Source of the DNA: Bacillota bacterium
GTDB taxonomy: Bacteria; Bacillota; Bacilli; Paenibacillales; Paenibacillaceae
Assembly (NCBI GenBank): GCA_023386495.1
Contig: JAEWJS010000056.1
Span: 1 to 64,000 of the forward strand
Length of the DNA stretch: 64,000 nt
Reading direction: 5' to 3'
Notes under the pieces: model-generated
Databases searched by the model: none
Seen by the model: only the letters and a program-made list of their open reading frames with translations
What the model was told of the DNA's origin: nothing
Shown here: in pieces, positions 1-8,756 of the stretch
How the letters are laid out: the number at the start of each line of letters is the position of its first letter
How positions within the stretch are numbered: position 1 is the first letter of the stretch
Translations under genes and position numbers: made by a program

Positions 1-960
1 CTGCGAGGGGCAGCCCGCATGACGATCGATTGGCTGGATTCGCTGCCTGCCGAGGAGCTGAATACGCGGCCGGAGCTATGGGTGTACTATGGGTCAGCGC
101 TCTTGATCGCCGGTAAACCGACCGGGGTCGAGCACAAGCTCCGGGCTGCCGAGGCGGCATTATCAAGCGTAGCGCTAGACGATGATGTCATGAACTTGAT
201 CGGTTGGATTGCAGCTACTCGGGCGACGCTGGCGTCCTTGCAATTGACCCATCATCGCGATGCAGCAAGAACCGATCTGCATGCGGCGGAAGCGGCTATG
301 CAAATCTCGGAGACGGAGAACAAGACGGATGAGCTGATCGGAATCTTAACGCCTGCTTGGGATGCGGGCATGAAGGATACTAAGGGAATCGAGCAAGTAA
401 TCGTCCAATCTCGCCGTGCCCTTGAATATCTGCGGCCGGACAATATGCCTGCCCGAATGGCGTCCGCTTGGATGCTGGGTGTCGCTTGCCAGCGGCGGGG
501 GGAATATGCCGAGGCTTGCGCGGCCTATAGCGAAGTGATCGCCAATAGCCGGTTGATCGATCATCAGCTGATGGCGGTATCGGCTACCCTCGGAATCGCT
601 CAGATTAGGGAAGCGGAAGGGCGACCGGAGCTGGCGGCTGAGCGTTACCGAGAAGTGCTGAGACTCGCCGACGGACTGCCGCACCCGGCGATTCGCGAAG
701 CGCGAATGGGTCTTGAGCGCTTGACCCGCGTCCTCGAGCATCAGATCGAGCCGTTAAGCCCGCGCGAAATCGAAGTGCTGCAGCTTATCGCTGATGGGCT
801 CTCCAATCGACAGATTGCCGAGAAGCTCGGTTTGGCGATCGACACGGTGAAGGGCCACAATCGAAGGATTTTCGAGAAGCTCCATGCGGAGCGGCGTACG
901 GAAGCGATCGCCCGCGCCCGCGAACGCAAGCTGATCACGATCAATTCCGAACCACACTAA
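1..960 (+). CDS. LuxR-family (MalT-like) transcriptional regulator, 5' end outside window
   Basis: The frame is open from the first base, so the start lies upstream; the ATG at 19 is internal as far as can be seen. The visible part has an alpha-helical, TPR-like region (repeated A-E-A and hydrophobic heptads, typical of the MalT signal-sensing arm) followed by a C-terminal LuxR/GerE helix-turn-helix with the core LSPREIEVLQLIADG and SNRQIAEKL. Family knowledge: MalT-like regulators carry an N-terminal STAND ATPase, which would be upstream here. The target is unknown; the next gene, on the same strand 66 bp away, is a candidate but unproven. The final residues follow the helix-turn-helix directly, as is usual for the family. 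Confidence 0.85.
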   Translation: MRGAARMTIDWLDSLPAEELNTRPELWVYYGSALLIAGKPTGVEHKLRAAEAALSSVALDDDVMNLIGWIAATRATLASLQLTHHRDAARTDLHAAEAAMQISETENKTDELIGILTPAWDAGMKDTKGIEQVIVQSRRALEYLRPDNMPARMASAWMLGVACQRRGEYAEACAAYSEVIANSRLIDHQLMAVSATLGIAQIREAEGRPELAAERYREVLRLADGLPHPAIREARMGLERLTRVLEHQIEPLSPREIEVLQLIADGLSNRQIAEKLGLAIDTVKGHNRRIFEKLHAERRTEAIARARERKLITINSEPH

Positions 961-1026
961 AGTGTCTACAGGGCGCCTCCCCCTCGGGCTATACTTCTCT
1001 TAGTAAGCTAGGAGAGGGGATTGTAT

Positions 1027-1686
1027 ATGCGAAATATGGAGAGAGTGGCGGGCGCATTATTTTTAGTATCGACAACTGCATTCTTGGTGGGAAGCGGCAT
1101 CTTGGAACCGATTCTTGGGCGTGCCGACTTGCTGACCAGCGTGGGTTCCGACCGAACGAGCGTATATGCAGGCGTGTTCTTGGAACTCTTGAACGCGATA
1201 GCCGTTGTGGGAATTGCACTGTTGCTGCAGCCGATATTGCGAAAATATCATGAGGCGTACGCATACGGCTACTTCGCTTCCCGGGTCATGGAGTCGGCAT
1301 TGCTGATGGTCAGCGTAGCCGGACCGCTTGTATTGCTCGCGTTAAGTGAGCGGGCTGGATCAGCAGGCGCTTCCGGCAGCGGGGACGCATCCTTGCAAGC
1401 GATAGGGAATATGGCGGTCGAAGCCCATTACCTGTTATTCGATATGGCGATGCTTGTACTAAGCATTGGCAGCCTGTTATTATGCGCGATTCTCTACCGA
1501 TCGAGATTGGTTCCGCGTTGGCTGTCCATTGTCGGCTTGATCGGGTATGCGTGCCTGTTCGCCAGCAGCTCGCTGTCGATCGCCGGCATGAGTGTAGGGG
1601 AGATGCTGTACATCCCTGGAGCGATTTTCGAAATCGCATTCCCGCTATGGCTCATCGTGAAGGGATTCAAGCGAACGCAGCATTAA
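1027..1686 (+). CDS. DUF4386 family integral membrane protein
   Basis: A 219-residue protein with about six hydrophobic segments and little else, matching the DUF4386 family of small bacterial membrane proteins of unknown function (ending in the typical YIPGAIFEIAFPLWLIVKGF region). ATG 1027 is preferred over the in-frame TTG at 1021 because the Shine-Dalgarno GGAGAGGGG (1011-1019) is correctly spaced for it. The gene ends just before the hairpin at 1692-1722. No catalytic motif can be seen, and the function should be left open. Confidence 0.75.
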   Translation: MRNMERVAGALFLVSTTAFLVGSGILEPILGRADLLTSVGSDRTSVYAGVFLELLNAIAVVGIALLLQPILRKYHEAYAYGYFASRVMESALLMVSVAGPLVLLALSERAGSAGASGSGDASLQAIGNMAVEAHYLLFDMAMLVLSIGSLLLCAILYRSRLVPRWLSIVGLIGYACLFASSSLSIAGMSVGEMLYIPGAIFEIAFPLWLIVKGFKRTQH

Positions 1687-1691
1687 CGAAC

Positions 1692-1722
1692 AAGGACCAG
1701 TGCCGCTTAGGCGCTGGTCCTT
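1692..1722 (+). terminator. Terminator hairpin, copy 1 of a 31-bp direct repeat
   Basis: Stem AAGGACCAG / CTGGTCCTT (with further GCG pairing inside) followed by a short T run. It sits directly after the DUF4386 stop. The identical 31 bases recur in the same orientation at 3258-3288, so the Fic island lies between two copies. Confidence 0.75.
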
Positions 1723-1818
1723 TGTCGTGATTGTTGTCTTACACAAACTGGCAATAGAATAGCTGGCGAATGATTCGACTAGAATAATAACACCATCATA
1801 TAGGGAGGTGGCATTATT

Positions 1819-1911
1819 CTGGTACCGTGCCCTTCTTGTAGTCGGAACGTAAAAATAAATAAAAAGGGGAATGGTAAATGTGGTTGTGGGGCACATGTCA
1901 AAGTTTTGTAA
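1819..1911 (+). CDS. Very small zinc-ribbon-like protein, non-ATG start
   Basis: A 30-codon frame follows a very strong Shine-Dalgarno GGGAGGTG (1803-1810). An in-frame stop at 1801 forces a non-ATG start: CTG at 1819 has the best spacing, ATT at 1813 or 1816 are alternatives. The product contains PCPSC near its N terminus and KCGCG near its C terminus, two cysteine knuckles about 17 residues apart, which suggests a metal-binding ribbon. It shares the Fic island and lies upstream of the Fic gene. It may be a real microprotein, a regulatory leader peptide or a remnant of a larger zinc-ribbon gene; no family could be assigned. Confidence 0.45.
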   Translation: MVPCPSCSRNVKINKKGNGKCGCGAHVKVL

Positions 1912-2022
1912 CAGATCTGAGAAATGTATTTAATAAATTTCGTTAATTTGGTGATTTTGGTCTAGACTTTATACCCCCTATGTGTAAAAATTTAATAAAA
2001 GTGTCACATAGGAGTGGTGGGT

Positions 2023-3240
2023 GTGAGGCATATCTATAAAATCTTCCATGAAAAGAGTGTAAGTGAATTCGATAAAGTGTACCAACAAAGATTTCATTAT
2101 GAATCCACAATCCATCTAGGGTTAAGCATTAAGCCTATGAATCAACCTAATACCTATCCGTTGTATTATGTTCCGACAAACAATATGTTGCAGATGATTA
2201 ATAAAATCCACTTGATATCTAACAATCTGCAGAGAACCTACAATGTACTTCCCAAAGTGGCGCAAAATCAGTTCCTGAATGAATGTATAGTTGAAGAGCT
2301 GTTTAACACGAATGATCTAGAAGGAATAAGGAGTACAAGAGAGGAAATTGCCAGAAGTACGAAAGAGATTAAGTTGAGTAAAAAGTCGAAGAATAGATTT
2401 GAAAGTATGATTAAATTGTATATGAAGATGATTCAAAATGAGCTCGAGTTCCCAGCGGCACCAACGGATATTCGAAAAATATATGATGATATCACGAATG
2501 GTGAGATCGAGCCGGATGAGCTTCCCGATGGCGATATTTTTAGAAAAGACATTACGTATATCTTGAAAAAGTCAGGTACGGGGAAAATGGTGCATCAAGG
2601 GATCACACCTGAAAGTGGAATTGTCACGGCGGTAGAGCAGCTGTTGAAGTTTATGAATGAAAAGAATGGAATACCAGTCCTGATCAAAGTGGCAATCGGT
2701 CACTATTATTTTGGGTACATTCATCCTTTTTATGACGGCAATGGAAGGACCTCACGATATATAAGCAGTATGTATTTATCGCAGACTTTGGGGAATGTTC
2801 CCGCCCTCTCGTTATCAAGGGGTTGTAACCAGTCTAAAAATAAATATTTAGAAGCATTCGAAGTTACAAATAGTATTAAAAGCAGGGGCGAGTTGAATTG
2901 TTTTATTGAGACGTTTTTGGAAATCATCATAGAAGCTATGGGCCAAATGAATGCAGAGCTTAAGGAAAAGATCCAGCTACTGGAATTGGCAATTAAAAAA
3001 ATCGAGAATGAATCAGGATTAACAGATGAAGAAGATCGGAATATCATGTTTGTCTTAGCGCAACATCAGTTCTTTGATTCAGGGAATGGTCTGTCAATCA
3101 AGGATTTAGCGGAAATTCAAGGGAAGTCTGAAGCAACGATAAGGAAGAAAATGAGAGAGCTCTCCTCTCTGACATTGATTGAGCAGAAAGGTGAGCGACC
3201 TGCGTATTATTGCATTAGGCAACAGTTCTTGGAAATCTAG
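2023..3240 (+). CDS. Fic-domain protein with built-in inhibitory motif (predicted AMP transferase)
   Basis: A 405-residue protein with the Fic core HPFYDGNGRTSR (catalytic His about residue 234), which in this family transfers AMP or a related group to a hydroxyl side chain of a target protein. Upstream, around residues 96-101, TNDLEG fits the (S/T)xxxE(G/N) inhibitory helix of class II Fic proteins, so activity is probably self-restrained. The C terminus (LSIKDLAEIQGKSEATIRKK) looks like a winged helix-turn-helix. GTG 2023 is chosen because AGGAGTGG at 2010-2017 precedes it; GTG 2014 and 2017 overlap that site. The gene is markedly AT-rich beside its GC-rich neighbours and is enclosed by two identical hairpins, both signs of transfer. 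The target is unknown. Confidence 0.88.
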   Translation: MRHIYKIFHEKSVSEFDKVYQQRFHYESTIHLGLSIKPMNQPNTYPLYYVPTNNMLQMINKIHLISNNLQRTYNVLPKVAQNQFLNECIVEELFNTNDLEGIRSTREEIARSTKEIKLSKKSKNRFESMIKLYMKMIQNELEFPAAPTDIRKIYDDITNGEIEPDELPDGDIFRKDITYILKKSGTGKMVHQGITPESGIVTAVEQLLKFMNEKNGIPVLIKVAIGHYYFGYIHPFYDGNGRTSRYISSMYLSQTLGNVPALSLSRGCNQSKNKYLEAFEVTNSIKSRGELNCFIETFLEIIIEAMGQMNAELKEKIQLLELAIKKIENESGLTDEEDRNIMFVLAQHQFFDSGNGLSIKDLAEIQGKSEATIRKKMRELSSLTLIEQKGERPAYYCIRQQFLEI

Positions 3241-3257
3241 TGTGAACTTGAGTAGAG

Positions 3258-3288
3258 AAGGACCAGTGCCGCTTAGGCGCTGGTCCTT
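3258..3288. terminator. Terminator hairpin, copy 2 of the 31-bp direct repeat
   Basis: Identical over 31 bases to 1692-1722 and in the same orientation. It separates the Fic gene (+) from the thioredoxin-like gene (-) and can serve both: the minus-strand gene ends 10 bp away. Confidence 0.75.
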
Positions 3289-3297
3289 CTCCCTATC

Positions 3298-3879
3298 TTA
3301 TACCAAATCGCAAGCCTCGACCGGCATCCAGTGCTCGTCTTGGCCGTCCCACTTGACGTTGCAGCCGATCGGGTTCGTCAGCGGAACCGCGACAGGGCGT
3401 CCTGCCAGATGGTCGGATAGCGCATTGTCAAGATCGTTGACGGTCATCTTCGACGTGTCGCGCGGCTGGTCGACGCCCCGGCCCGTGTAGACGAGCTTCC
3501 GCTCGGCGTCGAATACGTAGAAGTGCGGCGTGCGGAGCGCGCCATAGGACTTGGCGACGTTCTGCGACTCGTCATGCAAATACGTCCAAGGATACCGATG
3601 CTCCTCCATGTGCTGGACCATATGCGCGAAGGAGTCGTCCGGCTTCGTATTGACGCTGTTCGAGTTGATGCCGACGAACCGCACGCCTTGTTCCCGGAAT
3701 TTCTCCGCCGTAGCGCGCGTGACCTCGTTCGAACCAATGACATAAGGACAATGATTACAGGTGAAGAACACGACCAGTACCCGGGCATCTGCGAAGCTGC
3801 CGAGCGAATACGTGCCGCCGTCTGTCGCCGGCAGGGTGAAGTCCGGTGCCTGATCCCCTAACTGCAAAGTGAATGCCAT
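3298..3879 (-). CDS. Thioredoxin-fold AhpC/TSA-Redoxin family protein
   Basis: A 193-residue cytoplasmic protein without signal peptide. The AhpC/TSA start GDQAPDFTLP is followed by FFTCNHCPYV, a CxxC pair at Cys41 and Cys44 at the usual thioredoxin-fold position, and by the cis-proline region RTPHFYVFD. Such proteins act as thiol peroxidases or thiol-disulfide oxidoreductases; the exact substrate cannot be told from sequence. ATG 3879 has AAGGAGG nine bases upstream. It converges with the Fic island and shares the hairpin at 3258-3288. Confidence 0.88.
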   Translation of the reverse strand: MAFTLQLGDQAPDFTLPATDGGTYSLGSFADARVLVVFFTCNHCPYVIGSNEVTRATAEKFREQGVRFVGINSNSVNTKPDDSFAHMVQHMEEHRYPWTYLHDESQNVAKSYGALRTPHFYVFDAERKLVYTGRGVDQPRDTSKMTVNDLDNALSDHLAGRPVAVPLTNPIGCNVKWDGQDEHWMPVEACDLV

Positions 3880-4044
3880 CCTCTATCGCCTCCTTGCTGC
3901 CTATTATACCGGGGATTGCCAGCAGGGACAATGAATCGAGTAGCCGTCGATTATGGCAAGGGCGATGAGGACTGGCAGGAAACCTTACTCCGCGTGTAGA
4001 ATAATCGATACGTGTAGAAGCTTGTCGAAATTAGGTGCGCACCC

Positions 4045-7000
4045 ATGAGAAAACGACTCATCATTATAATGCTGCTGGTATTCGGCGCAACGGTTCTGCT
4101 GAAGCTCCTGTTCGCCGGGCAGACGGACGAGCAGCTGCCGATTGCCGAATCCGGCGTCATCGATCTTCGGGAGATGGATCTGGAACAAGAGATGCTCGTC
4201 CCGCTGGATGGCGAATGGCGCTTCTATCCCGGGCAGTTCGTCAACCCCGCAGCACCGGATGCGGAGACGCCTCCGACATTCATTCAGGTGCCAGGCGGCT
4301 GGTCCGCCCAGCTCTCGCCGGACAGCCCGTCGGAGTTCGGCTCGGGAACGTACAGGCTGCGTATCTTGCTGCCGGCGGGCGAGCAGCTATACGGGCTGCG
4401 CGTCGAGAACATTCGCTCTGCCCATAAGCTCTATGTGAACGGCCGGCAGATCGGCAAGCGCGGCGAACCCGGCCTCTCCAAGGCGGCTACGGCCCCGGCC
4501 AATACGCCGTATGTGGCACGCATCAATCCCCAGCAGGGCGAGCTCGACCTCGTCATTCATGCCGCCAACTACCACTACGGCTCGCTCGGCGGCATCTTCG
4601 GCTCCATCGCGCTCGGCAAGCTGGCCGATATTTATTACATGAACGAACAGACGAAGGCAGCCGATAGCGCCAACACGCGATTGTTCGCGGGACTTGGGGT
4701 CGTGCTGCTCATCTTGTTCGCCTTTCGCCGGCAGAGCGCGGAACTGGGTTTCTTCGGACTGCTCTTCCTATTCTTCGCGGTCTACTGGCTGTCGCACGGC
4801 ACCAAGCTCATGTTCGTCGCCTACCCGGATATGCCATACACTTGGCAGACTAGAATACAGACGTTTACGCCGATTGCTTGCGCGTATACCTATATGCTGT
4901 TCATTCGCACGCTTTTTCCAGACTACTGCAGCAAGTTCGCCATCCGCGCCGGGACGATCGCGGCGATCGTATTCACCCTCATTACGCTCTTCACCGACGT
5001 ATCGATATTCACCCAGCTCGAGCCTTGGCTCGTCGGCTATGGACTGACCTTGACTGCTTACATGCTGAGCGTGATGGTGCGAGGGACGCTTGCGAAGCAG
5101 GACGAACCGCTCTATACGCTTGCCGGCGCGCTCTGCCTGATCGAATACGCGTTGTTCGAGGGGCTCTCGTTCCTGAATCTGCACCATTCCGAGCTCCCTC
5201 CGATCGAGGTCGCGATTTTCGTCATCTGCATGGCCATGCTCATTACGAAGCGATTCTTCATGACGCTGCAGAAGGTCGAGACGCTGTCGAACGAGCTGTT
5301 ACTGGCGGACCGGTTGAAAAATGACTTCCTATCGCATACGTCCGATGAATTGCGCGTACCGATTCATGGGATGACGAATCTGGCGCAAGTGATGCTGGAG
5401 GAGCTGAAGGCTGACGATCGGCACACGGAACGGCTAGCGCTAATCGTGGCGTCCGGTCGGCGCATGACCTACCTCCTCGATGAAATTAACGAGCTGAGCA
5501 AGCTGAATGAGGGGACGATCGAGCTGTCGAAGCGGGCGGTGGACCCGCGAATGACGGCAGAAGCGGCGATCGACCTGATCAAGAAGGCGCCCGAACGCCA
5601 TGCGGTCAAGCTCTGCAGCGACATCCCGCCGGGTACGCCGCTCCTATGGGCGGATCCGAACCGTCTCCTGCAGATCCTGCTGAATCTCGTCTACGAGGCG
5701 CTGCAGAAGCCAGGGGTCGAGCGGATCACGATCGGTGCGCTCCAATCCGAGCAGCCGGCTGAAATCTGGCTGACCGTGACGCGGGTAAACCGTGAACGTG
5801 GCGAAGGGGCGGACGCCGGCAGCGGGGAGGCGGTTCGTCCGGAGGAAGGCCTCGAGACGACGGTTAGCCGCAAGCTGGTCGAGCTGCATGACGGCCGCCT
5901 GGAGATCGATGCAGCCCAGGGCTGCACGACCGTCCGGTTCACGCTTCCGGCCGCTCCTTCGGCGGTGCTGCATTCGCAGGAATCTGCTCTGGCTGGACTG
6001 TCGTCCGCGGTGCTCGAAGCAGCGGCAGCCGCCATCGCGGAAGACCCGATCTCGCGGCTGCAGCCGGTGCAGGCCGTGCCAAGCCTGCAGCGTCATACGG
6101 CTGGCGGCGCGAAGGTGCTCCTCGCAGACGACGACCCTGTCGCCTTGCAAGTCATGTTCGACGTGCTGGTCCGCGAAGGCTTGACGGTCATCGGCGCTGC
6201 CACAGGCGTACAAGCGCTGCGCGAGCTGGAGCGGCAGTCGGACTGGGACCTTGTCATCGCCGATACGATGCTGCCGGTCTTGTCAGGCTACGACCTCTGC
6301 CGCCATATCCGCGAGCGCTACACGCTGTCCGACCTGCCGGTGCTGCTCATGACGAAGCGCAGCGGGCCGATCGATCTGCTCGTCGGCTTCGATGCCGGCG
6401 CGAATGACTACGTATCCAAGCCGCTGGATATTGCCGAGTTCACGGGCCGCATCCGGACGCTGCTGCGCATGAAGCAGTCCGTCCGCGAACAGCTGCATAT
6501 GGAGATGGCGCTCATCCAGGCGCAGATTAAGCCGCATTTTCTATTCAATGCGCTGAACACGATCGCCGGCCTCAGCGAGACCGATCCCGACGGGATGCGC
6601 GAGCTGCTCAACGAATTCGGCCATTATCTGCGCTACAGCTTCGACATGCGCAACCTGGACCGCTTCGTGCCGTTCGAGACGGAATGGTCGCTCGTCACCT
6701 CGTACCTGCATATCGAGCAGGCGCGGTTCGGGGATCGGATTCGGGTCGTGGCGCAGCTCGAGGACGGGCTGCGCTTCCGCCTCCCGCCGCTGTCGCTGCA
6801 GCCGCTCGTCGAGAATGCGCTGCGGCACGGGATTCTGAAGCGATTCGAGGGCGGCACGATTGCCATCTCCGTGAGCCGCAAGGCCGATGGCATCCGGGTA
6901 GAGGTATCCGATGACGGGATCGGCTTCCCGAAGGGGCGCGCAGAAGCGGTCATGTCCGGGGAATACCGTTCCGGCATCGGCCTTACGAACGTGAATCGCC

Positions 7001-7086
7001 GACTGCTGGCGTACTACGGGCAGGGACTTACGATTGCCAGCGAACCGGATGCTGGCACGACGATCGGCTTCACGATACCGTTGTAA
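4045..7086 (+). CDS. Hybrid sensor kinase: 7TMR-DISM, degenerate HisKA/HATPase, REC, LytS-type kinase
   Basis: A 1013-residue membrane sensor. Order: signal/TM segment (residues 5-22), extracellular sugar-binding-like DISM domain (about 40-195), seven membrane segments (about 210-400), a HisKA-like dimerisation helix near 425-490, a HATPase-like domain near 495-640, a receiver domain (about 690-805; phospho-acceptor Asp740, SKPL lysine) and a C-terminal LytS-type His_kinase (QIKPHFLFNALN, His831) with HATPase (VENALRHG, DDGIGF). The first kinase looks dead: the expected H-box histidine is Asp434 (TSDELRVP) and the N- and G-boxes are eroded (NLVYEAL). Output therefore probably runs through the C-terminal module to the response regulator encoded 30 bp downstream. 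Confidence 0.88.
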   Translation: MRKRLIIIMLLVFGATVLLKLLFAGQTDEQLPIAESGVIDLREMDLEQEMLVPLDGEWRFYPGQFVNPAAPDAETPPTFIQVPGGWSAQLSPDSPSEFGSGTYRLRILLPAGEQLYGLRVENIRSAHKLYVNGRQIGKRGEPGLSKAATAPANTPYVARINPQQGELDLVIHAANYHYGSLGGIFGSIALGKLADIYYMNEQTKAADSANTRLFAGLGVVLLILFAFRRQSAELGFFGLLFLFFAVYWLSHGTKLMFVAYPDMPYTWQTRIQTFTPIACAYTYMLFIRTLFPDYCSKFAIRAGTIAAIVFTLITLFTDVSIFTQLEPWLVGYGLTLTAYMLSVMVRGTLAKQDEPLYTLAGALCLIEYALFEGLSFLNLHHSELPPIEVAIFVICMAMLITKRFFMTLQKVETLSNELLLADRLKNDFLSHTSDELRVPIHGMTNLAQVMLEELKADDRHTERLALIVASGRRMTYLLDEINELSKLNEGTIELSKRAVDPRMTAEAAIDLIKKAPERHAVKLCSDIPPGTPLLWADPNRLLQILLNLVYEALQKPGVERITIGALQSEQPAEIWLTVTRVNRERGEGADAGSGEAVRPEEGLETTVSRKLVELHDGRLEIDAAQGCTTVRFTLPAAPSAVLHSQESALAGLSSAVLEAAAAAIAEDPISRLQPVQAVPSLQRHTAGGAKVLLADDDPVALQVMFDVLVREGLTVIGAATGVQALRELERQSDWDLVIADTMLPVLSGYDLCRHIRERYTLSDLPVLLMTKRSGPIDLLVGFDAGANDYVSKPLDIAEFTGRIRTLLRMKQSVREQLHMEMALIQAQIKPHFLFNALNTIAGLSETDPDGMRELLNEFGHYLRYSFDMRNLDRFVPFETEWSLVTSYLHIEQARFGDRIRVVAQLEDGLRFRLPPLSLQPLVENALRHGILKRFEGGTIAISVSRKADGIRVEVSDDGIGFPKGRAEAVMSGEYRSGIGLTNVNRRLLAYYGQGLTIASEPDAGTTIGFTIPL

Positions 7087-7122
7087 GAGCTTCAGGGATA
7101 TCTTCATGGGGAGTGAGTGAAC

Positions 7123-8244
7123 ATGAGAGCCATCTGTATTGACGACGAGTCATTGGCGCTAGAGAGCTTCGCGCGCATGCTGCGCAAGCATGACGTCTTC
7201 ATCTGCGGGATCTTCCAAGATCCGCGTCAAGCGATCGTGGCGGCGGAATCCGTGCAGTTCGATGTTGCGTTCGTGGATATCGAGATGCCCGGTTATAACG
7301 GGTTGGAGACGGCGGAGCGCCTCCTGGCGCTGCAGCCGGATCTGCAGATCGTATTCGTGACCGCATACGACCAGTATGCGATCGATGCCTTCGAGCTGCA
7401 GGCGATCGATTACGTGTTGAAGCCGGTTCAGCCGAAGCGGCTGGAGAAGACGCTGCAGCGGCTTACGAGAAGCGAGACGCAGGTGAAACAGCCGAAGACG
7501 GCCATCGTGCGGCCGATGCTGCGCTTCTTCCACCAGCTCGAATATGTGGGCGCGGACGGCCATCGCGTGGACATGCCTTGGCGAACGACGAAGGCGAAGG
7601 AAATGTTCGCCTACCTCGTGCATGTCGGGGAATCATCCGTCTCGAAAGAGACGCTGATCGATCTCTTGTGGCCGGACCTGGACGACGAGAAGGGACAGAC
7701 GAATCTGCACACGACGGTCTACCAGATCAGGCGAATGCTGAAGAGCCTGGAGGTGCCGGTCATTCTGTCGTATGCCGAGGGCGGCTATCGCATGGAGACC
7801 GTCGGCGTGGAGTCCGAGGTCCAGCAGTGGGAACGCAAGCTGCAGGAAGGATTGGCCGGCGCCAAGCCTGACCTCAAGGGGCTTGGTGAGCTGCTGGCTG
7901 CATACAAGGGCGACTACTTGGAGCAGGAGGGCTACCTGTGGGCGGAGAACGAAAGGCAGAGGCTGCGCATGCGCTGGCTGGATGCCGCGACGCGGGCGGT
8001 GGAGATCGCGGAGCGCGCAGGGCAGCTGACGGACGCGGCGGCTCTGCTGACGCATATCGGCGAGCGGTTTCCGTATTCGGACGACAGCTACTTCCGGCTG
8101 ATGCAGGTGTACGACGCCATGGGCCTGACGGCCGAGGTGAAGCAAGCGTACGATCGGCTGGTGCAGATGCAGGAGGAAGAACTTGGCGTTCCGCCGCGCC
8201 CCGAGATTGCAGCTTGGTATGCGGAGTGGCAGAAGAGGCGGTAG
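7123..8244 (+). CDS. Response regulator with REC, winged helix and BTAD (SARP-like) domains
   Basis: A 373-residue regulator. The N-terminal receiver has the acidic pair IDDE, phospho-acceptor Asp52 (FVDIEMPGYNG), TAYDQYA and the conserved lysine in VLKPVQ. It is followed by an OmpR/SARP-type winged helix (KAKEMFAYLV...TLIDLLWPD...TTVYQIRRML) and a TPR-like bacterial transcriptional activation domain to the C terminus. ATG 7123 is preferred to GTG 7117 because GGGGAG at 7108-7113 is better spaced for it. It directly follows the hybrid kinase and is its obvious partner; such pairs often control surface or carbohydrate genes, but no target can be read here. Confidence 0.88.
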   Translation: MRAICIDDESLALESFARMLRKHDVFICGIFQDPRQAIVAAESVQFDVAFVDIEMPGYNGLETAERLLALQPDLQIVFVTAYDQYAIDAFELQAIDYVLKPVQPKRLEKTLQRLTRSETQVKQPKTAIVRPMLRFFHQLEYVGADGHRVDMPWRTTKAKEMFAYLVHVGESSVSKETLIDLLWPDLDDEKGQTNLHTTVYQIRRMLKSLEVPVILSYAEGGYRMETVGVESEVQQWERKLQEGLAGAKPDLKGLGELLAAYKGDYLEQEGYLWAENERQRLRMRWLDAATRAVEIAERAGQLTDAAALLTHIGERFPYSDDSYFRLMQVYDAMGLTAEVKQAYDRLVQMQEEELGVPPRPEIAAWYAEWQKRR

Positions 8245-8339
8245 CGTGAAGGGTAGTGCCGGGGTTTTCCGGTAGGGGAATGTTGGTGGGTATTGCCGAG
8301 GCCTGTCGAATTGTTCAGTAACTGTTCAGAGCCCCCCGC

Positions 8340-8345
8340 TATAAT
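8340..8345 (+). promoter_or_regulatory. Candidate -10 element of the CheY-like gene
   Basis: A perfect TATAAT lies 38 bp upstream of the GTG start. No good -35 hexamer is found 16-18 bp further upstream, so this is only a partial promoter match. Confidence 0.4.
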
Positions 8346-8382
8346 GGGTGGTACAAGCGGTTATGGAACGGAGGACTTGGCG

Positions 8383-8751
8383 GTGGCGAACATTCTTGTC
8401 GTGGACGATGCGGCATTCATGCGGTTAATGATCAAAGATATGCTGGCGGAAGCGGGACATACGGTAGTGGGCGAAGCGGTGAATGGGCTCGACGCGATTG
8501 AGAAGTACCGTAAGCTGAAGCCGGACTTGGTGACGATGGACATCACGATGCCGGATATGGAAGGCGTGGACGCGCTGAAGGAGATTCGGCGCATCGATCC
8601 CCGCGCTGTCGTCATCATGTGCAGCGCGATGGGGCAGAAGCAGATGATCGTCGAGGCGATCAAGTCGGGGGCGAAGGACTTCATCGTGAAGCCGCTGCAG
8701 ACCGCGCGCGTCATCGAAGCCATCAGCAAAGCGCTGGTCGCTGTAAGATAA
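8383..8751 (+). CDS. Single-domain CheY-like response regulator
   Basis: A 122-residue stand-alone receiver domain: VVDDAAFMR acidic pocket, phospho-acceptor Asp53 in VTMDITMPDMEG, CSAMGQ and the FIVKPLQ lysine. The sequence is closest in look to chemotaxis CheY of Gram-positive bacteria, but no chemotaxis or flagellar genes are nearby, so the partner kinase is unknown. GTG 8383 is chosen because GGAGG at 8370-8374 lies eight bases upstream; the longer frame from 8293 has no ribosome site and its extra 30 codons do not look like protein. Confidence 0.85.
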   Translation: MANILVVDDAAFMRLMIKDMLAEAGHTVVGEAVNGLDAIEKYRKLKPDLVTMDITMPDMEGVDALKEIRRIDPRAVVIMCSAMGQKQMIVEAIKSGAKDFIVKPLQTARVIEAISKALVAVR

Positions 8752-8756
8752 GGTTG

